A DNA stretch of 5,126 bases, taken from positions 1 through 5,126 of the forward strand of contig JANWHF010000107.1 in NCBI GenBank assembly GCA_025450555.1. Reading direction: 5' to 3'. This document shows, piece by piece, positions 1-4,500 of this stretch (positions are counted from its first letter, which is position 1; each line of letters opens with the position of its first letter). Below the pieces are notes generated by a model that was not told where the DNA came from, ran no database searches, and saw nothing but the letters and a program-made list of their open reading frames with translations. The translations under genes were made by a program, and so were the position numbers. The stretch comes from Tepidisphaeraceae bacterium. Lineage in GTDB: Bacteria; Planctomycetota; Phycisphaerae; Tepidisphaerales; Tepidisphaeraceae.

Positions 1-5
1 CCATC

Positions 6-62
6 CGTGGCCTCCTGTTGGACTTGGTGACTTCAGCACCACCATTGTCCCAGGAGGCCACG
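6..62. repeat. Extended hairpin (12-bp perfect outer stem)
   Basis: CGTGGCCTCCTG (6-17) and CAGGAGGCCACG (51-62) are perfect 12-nt inverted repeats. Inside them GGAC (20-23) pairs with GTCC (47-50), and TGGTG (25-29) pairs with CACCA (37-41) around a 7-nt loop. Together these give about 21 base pairs in 57 nt. It lies 26 nt beyond the stop codon of the minus-strand gene at 88-753, so it could be that gene's 3' stem-loop. No T-run follows it in either direction, so it is not a standard intrinsic terminator. It could instead be one copy of a dispersed palindromic repeat. The pairing is seen directly; the role is unknown. Confidence 0.6.
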
Positions 63-87
63 TCATGCGCAAATCTCGTAAATGCAA

Positions 88-753
88 TCACGGCGCGGGG
101 TTATGCGCTATCCGAATGGCATTCGGGCCAGTCACGATCAGATTCCCCGTCGCGATCGTCGAAGCGTTAATCGGAACGCTTGCATGATAGATCACCTGGA
201 ACGAGTAGGATGAAGCCGCGGCGCTCATCGTCTGGGCGACCAGCTTGGCAGTTGGGGCTGGGACGGCCTTGATTTGCACTTTATAGGTTCCGACCTTCAC
301 GGGGTTTGCGGTGCTTTGGTTGTTGATGTCCGACACGGAGCCCGCAAGGAGCGTTGCCGTATAAAGGCCGTTGTCGGAAGTCGAAAACGTAGCGCCAGAC
401 GGAGGGGTTACCGAGTAGACCGCTACGATAGTCTTGGCATTCGAGGCCGGCGACATTGAAACCAGGGTTGGCGTGGCCACATATCCGGATGGCCCGCTGA
501 GGCTGAGGTTGCCGGTCGCGATCGTGCTTGCATTGATGCCCACTGAACTGTGATAGGTGACGGTAAAGGAATAAGAAGACAGCGCAGTGGTGACGGGGCG
601 GCCATGGAGTTTTGCGGTTGGCGGCTTGGCCGCTTGAACCGAGGTATGGATTGCCGGGCCCACTGCCTGCGCGCTTTCAACTGAGGTTATGAACGGCGCG
701 GATGCTGAAAGCATTCTCCGCGATTCGAGGGCTTCAACCATTACAGAATACAT
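88..753 (-). CDS. LEPR-XLL-type surface/exported protein with beta-rich repeats, probably truncated
   Basis: The product is 221 residues of unknown function, probably exported. Residues 6-19 (VEALESRRMLSASA) match the N-terminal LEPR-XLL-type motif of planctomycete secreted proteins, whose sorting role is not established. A Ser/Ala/Pro-rich linker follows. Residues 45-166 form one full repeat: PTAKL, SYSFTVTYHSSVGINAST, GNLSLSGPSGY, and a DNGLYTATLLAGSVSD strand pair typical of large planctomycete adhesin-like proteins. Residues 167-211 begin a second copy that stops after GPN and continues with an unrelated ten-residue tail, AIRIAHNPAP. The ATG at 753 has GGAG at 762-765 (8-nt spacer); Met5 (741) is an alternative start. 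An overlapping upstream frame (734-805) may be the original N-terminus. Such proteins are usually much longer, so this copy may be decayed. No catalytic motif, transmembrane anchor or PEP-CTERM tail is visible. Confidence 0.7.
   Translation of the reverse strand: MYSVMVEALESRRMLSASAPFITSVESAQAVGPAIHTSVQAAKPPTAKLHGRPVTTALSSYSFTVTYHSSVGINASTIATGNLSLSGPSGYVATPTLVSMSPASNAKTIVAVYSVTPPSGATFSTSDNGLYTATLLAGSVSDINNQSTANPVKVGTYKVQIKAVPAPTAKLVAQTMSAAASSYSFQVIYHASVPINASTIATGNLIVTGPNAIRIAHNPAP
112..126. repeat. 15-nt palindrome at repeat breakpoint
   Basis: CCGAATGGCATTCGG reads the same on both strands apart from its central base. It sits exactly where the second protein repeat of the minus-strand gene loses similarity to the first (after the GPN codons, near 121). 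It may mark a deletion or rearrangement endpoint, or be chance. Confidence 0.4.
121..621 (-). repeat. Coding tandem repeat, one full and one partial copy (366-nt period)
   Basis: The full copy spans 256-621 and the partial copy 121-255. The period is 122 codons, measured from PTAKL to PTAKL (residues 45 and 167) and from SYSF to SYSF (60 and 182). The best-conserved stretch is INASTIATGNL (residues 73-83 and 195-205), which is identical in both copies. At DNA level the copies are clearly diverged, so this is an old duplication and not a recent one. Confidence 0.75.
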
Positions 754-805
754 TCTCGCGTCTCCAGGGCTGCTTCATGGACAGAAATTGGTGTGGATTT
801 TTCAT
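734..805 (-). CDS. Short leader frame or frameshifted N-terminus of the LEPR-XLL gene
   Basis: A 23-codon frame begins MKNPHQFLSMKQPWRREN and ends ...VFCNG at a TGA (734-736). It has the strongest SD site of the locus: GGGAGG at 812-817 on the minus strand, with a 6-nt spacer to its ATG. It overlaps the first 20 nt of the 221-residue frame. A basic, Arg-rich stretch just before the LEPR-XLL motif is what longer members of such families often carry. A one-base change near 735-745 would fuse MKNPHQF...RRENVF to MVEALESRRMLSA. Either this is a translated leader coupled to the downstream ATG (739-741, overlapping this frame just before its stop), or the gene carries a frameshift. I cannot decide between them from one sequence. 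Confidence 0.35.
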   Translation of the reverse strand: MKNPHQFLSMKQPWRRENVFCNG

Positions 806-811
806 CGCCAA

Positions 812-817
812 CCTCCC
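812..817 (-). promoter_or_regulatory. Strong Shine-Dalgarno site
   Basis: The minus strand reads GGGAGG, then TTGGCG, then ATG at 803-805. This fits anti-SD pairing better than the GGAG (762-765) used by the annotated start at 753, and it is the main reason to suspect translation begins upstream of 753. Confidence 0.5.
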
Positions 818-1133
818 GCCAATACGGATGTTGGGTTGAAATTCGGTGAACCGCTAAATTGTCACCCGAGGATTTAGTCGGGGGGAAGGATGGCTTTCTT
901 CCCGATGACGCGGAAAATTTCTTGTCCGGCCCGTTCCATGCACTCAATGCCTTACGTTCGAAAGCACTAAGGTGCAGTCCGGTTGTGATGTCTGACTTGC
1001 AGCAGGTCATGTCCGCTCAATTGGAGTGGTCAGATAAGCCGATCCTATGATCAGGGTGCGCCTGCGCTTGACGGCCGCACCGGCGTTGCGACAATCGCGC
1101 GGCGAACGTATCGCGATTTAGAGCGTTTTAGTT
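818..1133. other. Intergenic region with no supported gene
   Basis: This stretch separates the leftward surface-protein gene from the rightward small gene and secA, so promoters for both directions should lie here. No reading frame looks real, and I see no tRNA or recognised RNA. Small inverted repeats are present: GCAC/GTGC at 964-975, GGTGCG/CGCACC at 1055-1081 (15-nt loop), and AATCGCG/CGCGATT at 1093-1118. I could not pick a convincing -35/-10 pair in either direction. Confidence 0.6.
1093..1118. promoter_or_regulatory. Inverted repeat AATCGCG-N12-CGCGATT
   Basis: These perfect 7-nt arms separated by 12 nt end 15 nt before the ATG at 1134. The symmetry and position would suit an operator for a dimeric repressor or a leader stem-loop of the small gene. 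No known binding consensus was recognised, so the role is inference only. Confidence 0.35.
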
Positions 1134-1448
1134 ATGGTGAGATCCTCTCAGGCAAGACGAATGCTGGTGGTGGTAGCGATGACCACGGCGCTGTGCGCCG
1201 ATCAAATGGTCTTCGCGACGCCCGCTGCCTGCGCTCGTCCGGCCGAGATTGTCGAGATCGCACATCGCCTGGTTCAGCGCCTCAATGAAGGCCTGCGCAA
1301 TCGATCGCTGGCGATGGTTACGACCCCGGCTCGGTTCGATCGCCAGGCCGACTCCCCTGAACCGCAGCTTCAGCTCCAGTCGCAGGAGACGATCGCTCAC
1401 CCCCCGATCACGCCCTTCCAGTTCCGGCTTCCCCCTCCGATTGTTTAA
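1134..1448 (+). CDS. Small exported protein upstream of secA, candidate export-monitor/arrest peptide
   Basis: The product is 104 residues from no family I recognise. Residues 1-9 (MVRSSQARR) form a basic n-region, and MLVVVAMTTAL (10-20) a hydrophobic core. ALCA-DQ (19-24) is a plausible signal peptidase I site, so the product should enter the Sec pathway. Residues 34-60 could form an amphipathic helix (EIVEIAHRLVQRLNEGLRNR). The rest is Gln- and Pro-rich and ends PFQFRLPPPIV, with three consecutive prolines at 100-102. Start choice: the ATG at 1134 gives the charged n-region but has no clear SD; the ATG at 1161 has only a weak AGG upstream and would lose the basic residues. Other frames here lack such features. 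The same-strand position 143 nt before secA resembles the secM-secA arrangement of gamma-proteobacteria, but no SecM arrest motif is present. It may simply be an unrelated secreted protein. Confidence 0.6.
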   Translation: MVRSSQARRMLVVVAMTTALCADQMVFATPAACARPAEIVEIAHRLVQRLNEGLRNRSLAMVTTPARFDRQADSPEPQLQLQSQETIAHPPITPFQFRLPPPIV

Positions 1449-1454
1449 TTTATC

Positions 1455-1477
1455 GCGGCAGAAGTTCGATTTGCCGC
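1455..1477 (+). promoter_or_regulatory. Stem-loop just after the small gene's stop codon
   Basis: GCGGCAGA (1455-1462) pairs with TTTGCCGC (1470-1477), 8 bp with one G-U, around a 7-nt loop. It starts 7 nt after the TAA at 1446-1448. A ribosome paused on the last codons of the small gene would cover its left arm. Its right arm can alternatively pair with 1504-1510. No T-run follows, so it is not an intrinsic terminator. Confidence 0.4.
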
Positions 1478-1510
1478 CGCATCGCATTCTCGTCCGCCCA
1501 TTCCGGCGGC
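1473..1510 (+). promoter_or_regulatory. Alternative stem-loop competing with 1455-1477
   Basis: GCCGCCG (1473-1479) is perfectly complementary to CGGCGGC (1504-1510), leaving a 24-nt loop. It shares 1473-1477 with the preceding stem-loop, so the two cannot form together. That is the layout of an attenuator switch, though GC-rich repeats also pair by chance. Confidence 0.35.
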
Positions 1511-1529
1511 TCGTCCATCCGTTTTATTT

Positions 1530-1535
1530 AATAAT
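1530..1535 (+). promoter_or_regulatory. Candidate -10 element for secA
   Basis: AATAAT matches 5 of 6 positions of the sigma-70-type TATAAT and lies in the only AT-rich block of the spacer (1521-1551). No acceptable -35 hexamer stands 16-18 nt upstream (1507-1512 is CGGCTC), so the call is weak. If real, transcription would start near 1542 and secA would not depend on the upstream gene's transcript. Confidence 0.25.
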
Positions 1536-1551
1536 CAGCAATCCTGATTTT
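1533..1551 (+). terminator. Weak terminator- or attenuator-like hairpin
   Basis: AATCAG (1533-1538) pairs with CTGATT (1544-1549) around a 5-nt loop, and the right arm runs into TTTT (1548-1551). The AT-rich 6-bp stem and short T-run make strong termination unlikely. Partial attenuation between the small gene and secA is possible. Confidence 0.2.
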
Positions 1552-1556
1552 GCATC

Positions 1557-1578
1557 CCAGCCGGTTTAGATGGGCTGG
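1557..1578 (+). promoter_or_regulatory. Hairpin next to the secA ribosome binding site
   Basis: CCAGCC (1557-1562) pairs perfectly with GGCTGG (1573-1578) around a 10-nt loop, ending 4 nt before the secA GAGG. In this fold the ribosome binding site stays single-stranded. It uses GG at 1577-1578, which the alternative pairing with 1517-1520 also needs. Confidence 0.35.
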
Positions 1579-1582
1579 ATTC

Positions 1583-1586
1583 GAGG
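1583..1586 (+). promoter_or_regulatory. secA Shine-Dalgarno site
   Basis: GAGG with a 5-nt spacer (CAGAC) before the ATG at 1592. It supports this start over Met9 (1616). There is no in-frame upstream ATG before the TAA at 1532-1534. Confidence 0.65.
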
Positions 1587-1591
1587 CAGAC

Positions 1592-4500
1592 ATGACAGTT
1601 GGAAAAGTTCTTACGATGGTATTTGGCAGCCGCAATGATCGCCTGATCAAGCGGTATCGACGACTCGTCGAACAGATTAACGCGCATGAAGAGAAGGTGC
1701 AGGCAATGAGCGACGAGCAGCTTCGCCAGCGCACGGTCGAGCTTCACGAAGGGCTGCTGGATGGCAAGCTGCAAAAGTCGCAGGTGATCTACGAGGCCTT
1801 TGCCATCATGCGCGAGGCAATGGATCGCAACATCGGCATCCGCGAGATTTTCAATCCCGACGAAAACGATATGGGGACGAAATTCGATGCTTCCAAGTTG
1901 GAGTCGGATGCGCGGCGGATGTATGACGAGGTTGCCCAGCGGCTGATCGCTACGGGCGAGTCCTATCTCCAGGTTCCGATCCCCGTCGAACTCTACAACG
2001 CGGTGCGGAAGATCTATCCCGAATCGCGCCCGCCGTTCCGCGCCCGCTGCTTCGACGTTCAGCTCATCGGCGGCCTGGTGCTGTATGAAGGCAAGATCGC
2101 CGAAATGGCCACGGGCGAAGGCAAAACGTTCGTTGCCCCGCTGGCCTGCTTCATGAAGGTGCTGGAAGGATATCACTGTCACGTCGTGACCGTGAACGAT
2201 TATCTGGTGAAGCGCGATGCGAGTTGGGTGCGGCCGGCATTCGAAGCCCTGGGCATTTCAGTCGGCTTCATTCAATCTGATCTGGAGCCCGGTGGTGAGG
2301 CGCGCCGCAAACAATATGAATGCGATATCAGCTACGGCACCAACAGCGAATTCGGCTTCGATTATCTCCGCGACAACATGAAGGAGCGCGTTGACCTGCA
2401 GGTGCAGGGGCCGCTCGATTTTGCCATCGTCGATGAGGTCGATTCGATTCTGATTGACGAGGCGCGCACGCCTTTGATCATCAGCGGCTTTGCCCGGGAC
2501 GATGCGCCGAAATATCGCGCTGCCGACGAAGTCGCCCGCAAGGTGATCGTGCTGAACAAGCCGTGGGATGAAGCGGAGAAGGCGGTTGATGCCGCCAAAC
2601 GCGCCATCAAGGCCGCCGAGGGCGATCTGGATAAAGCCAAGGGGCGAGATGAGAAGGAAGCCGCGAAAAAGCGGCGCGAGCAGGGCGAGGCGGCGCTGGC
2701 CGAAGCCGAGAAACTCAAGGAAGGGCGCACGCAATATTACGAAGTGGAATGGGACCGCAAGAGCGTCCATCTCACGCATGAAGGCATCGCCGCGGCGCAA
2801 GATGCCGCCGGTGTCGGCAGCTTTTACGTCGGCAACAACATGGAATGGCCGCACCTGATGGAGCAGGCCATGCGCGCGCACGTCGTGTATGAGCGCGACA
2901 AGGATTATGTCGTCGAGCGCGGTCAGCGGGGCGAGCTGGAAGTCATCATCGTCGATGAATACACCGGCCGAAAAATGGTCGGCCGGCAATGGAGCGACGG
3001 CCTGCACCAGGCGGTCGAAGCCAAGGAGCGCGTGCCCATCAAGCAGGAATCGCAGACCCTCGCGACCATCACGCTCCAGAATTTCTTCAAGCTCTACAAA
3101 GCACTGGCGGGCATGACCGGCACCGCGCAGACCGAAGCCGAGGAATTCGGCAAGATCTATAAGCTTGACGTCGTGACCATCCCCACCAATCGGCCGGTCA
3201 TCCGCCAGGACAACGAAGATCGCATTTATCGTAAAGAGAACGAAAAGTGGGAATCGATCATCGATGAGATCAAGGAGATCAGCGACAAAGGCCGGCCGGT
3301 CCTGGTCGGCACCACCAGCGTCGAAAAGAGCGAAATGCTCTCGCGCCACCTCACGCGCAAGCACGGCATCGAACATGAAGTGCTCAACGCCAAGCAGCAC
3401 GAGCGCGAGGCGCACATCATCGTTAAGGCTGGGCAGCAGCACGTGAACGCGCACGGGGAAAACGTCGGCAACGTGACGATCGCCACGAACATGGCCGGGC
3501 GCGGAACCGACATCAAACTTTCGACCGAAGCGCACGCGTCCGGCGGACTTCATGTGATCGGTACCGAGCGCCACACCGCCCGCCGAATTGATAACCAGCT
3601 TCGCGGTCGAGGCGGCCGGCAGGGGGACCCCGGCTCCAGCCGGTTCTATGTCAGTCTGGAAGACGAGCTGATGAAGATGTTCGCCGGCGAGTGGACCATC
3701 AAAGTGCTCGGCTGGCTGGGCATGGAAGAGGGCATGGCCATTGAGGACAAGCGCATCACCAAGGGCATCGTCCGAGCCCAGAAGAAAGTCGAGGAGCGCA
3801 ACTTCCTGGCCCGCAAAAACCTGCTCGACTACGACGAAGTGATGGACTATCAGCGCACCAGCTTTTACGGCATGCGCCAACAGGTGCTCGAAGGCCGCAA
3901 CGTCGATCAGATCATCTGGAAGATGATCGGCGATTCGATTCGCGATGCCGTCGATAAATACATCGGCCGCGATTACGTCGCCGCGACAGTGAGCGAATGG
4001 ACGCGGAACAATTTTGAAACCACCGTCGATGCCGAGGAATTCCGCGGCCGAAAGAACATCGAAGACCTGGAGATGTTCATCAAGGATCAGGCCAAGGCCG
4101 AAGTAGAAACGACCCTCAACGCCACGCTCGACGAATTCACCGGCGAGGATGCGGAAGATACCGAATCCTGGGATACGCGGGGCCTCTCGAGCTGGGCGAT
4201 GAGCCGGTTCCAGGTGAATCTGCCGCAGTCGCAGATTCGTAAGATGTCGCGCGATGAGGTGGAGCAGCGGCTGCGCACCGCGGCGATCGAGCAGATCGAG
4301 CAGCGGGATGTGAACGCCTTGCTCAAGTTCCTCGAGCTGCTCTATGCCGAGCGCGAGCTTTCGGCCTGGGCCAAGGAAAAATTCGGCGTTGAGATCAAGC
4401 CGGATGAAATGGTGATGCAGGTCGGGCGCGATCAGGAGCGCAAGAGCGTCGAAGAAATCGCTGAATTGATCGAGGTTCGCGCACGCGAGGCATACGCCAA

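Larger units (their letters stand above)
1510..1585 (+). promoter_or_regulatory. Potential pairing that hides the secA Shine-Dalgarno
   Basis: CTCG (1510-1513) can pair with CGAG (1582-1585), and ATCC (1517-1520) with GGAT (1577-1580), giving 8 bp interrupted by a small internal loop. This would bury three of the four bases of the secA GAGG site. It is mutually exclusive with the CCAGCC/GGCTGG hairpin (1557-1578), which leaves GAGG free. Confidence 0.3.

Noticed and set aside
17..23. GTTGGAC resembling the GTTRRRY box of an integron attC site within a palindrome
   Set aside because: The box sits inside the hairpin rather than at its end, and no matching RYYYAAC partner is at the expected place (GTCCCAG instead). 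There is no integrase or cassette context.
830..880. Possible minus-strand promoter (GTGACA then ATTTCA with 17-nt spacing)
   Set aside because: The -10 match is too poor to call in sequence of this composition.
859..1050. 63-codon plus-strand frame in the intergenic region
   Set aside because: TTG start, no SD site, and no signal peptide or known motif. Kept as intergenic.
1249..1569. Alternative plus-strand frame overlapping the small exported-protein gene
   Set aside because: Its Arg/Ser-rich composition is typical of an off-frame reading; the 1134-1448 frame has the signal peptide.
1844..2047. Intein or mobile insertion within secA
   Set aside because: The insert is only about 67 codons, in frame, with no splicing or endonuclease motifs and codon use like the rest of the gene.
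1535..2182. 215-codon minus-strand frame over the secA start
   Set aside because: It is antisense to the conserved N-terminal SecA sequence and has no recognisable motif.
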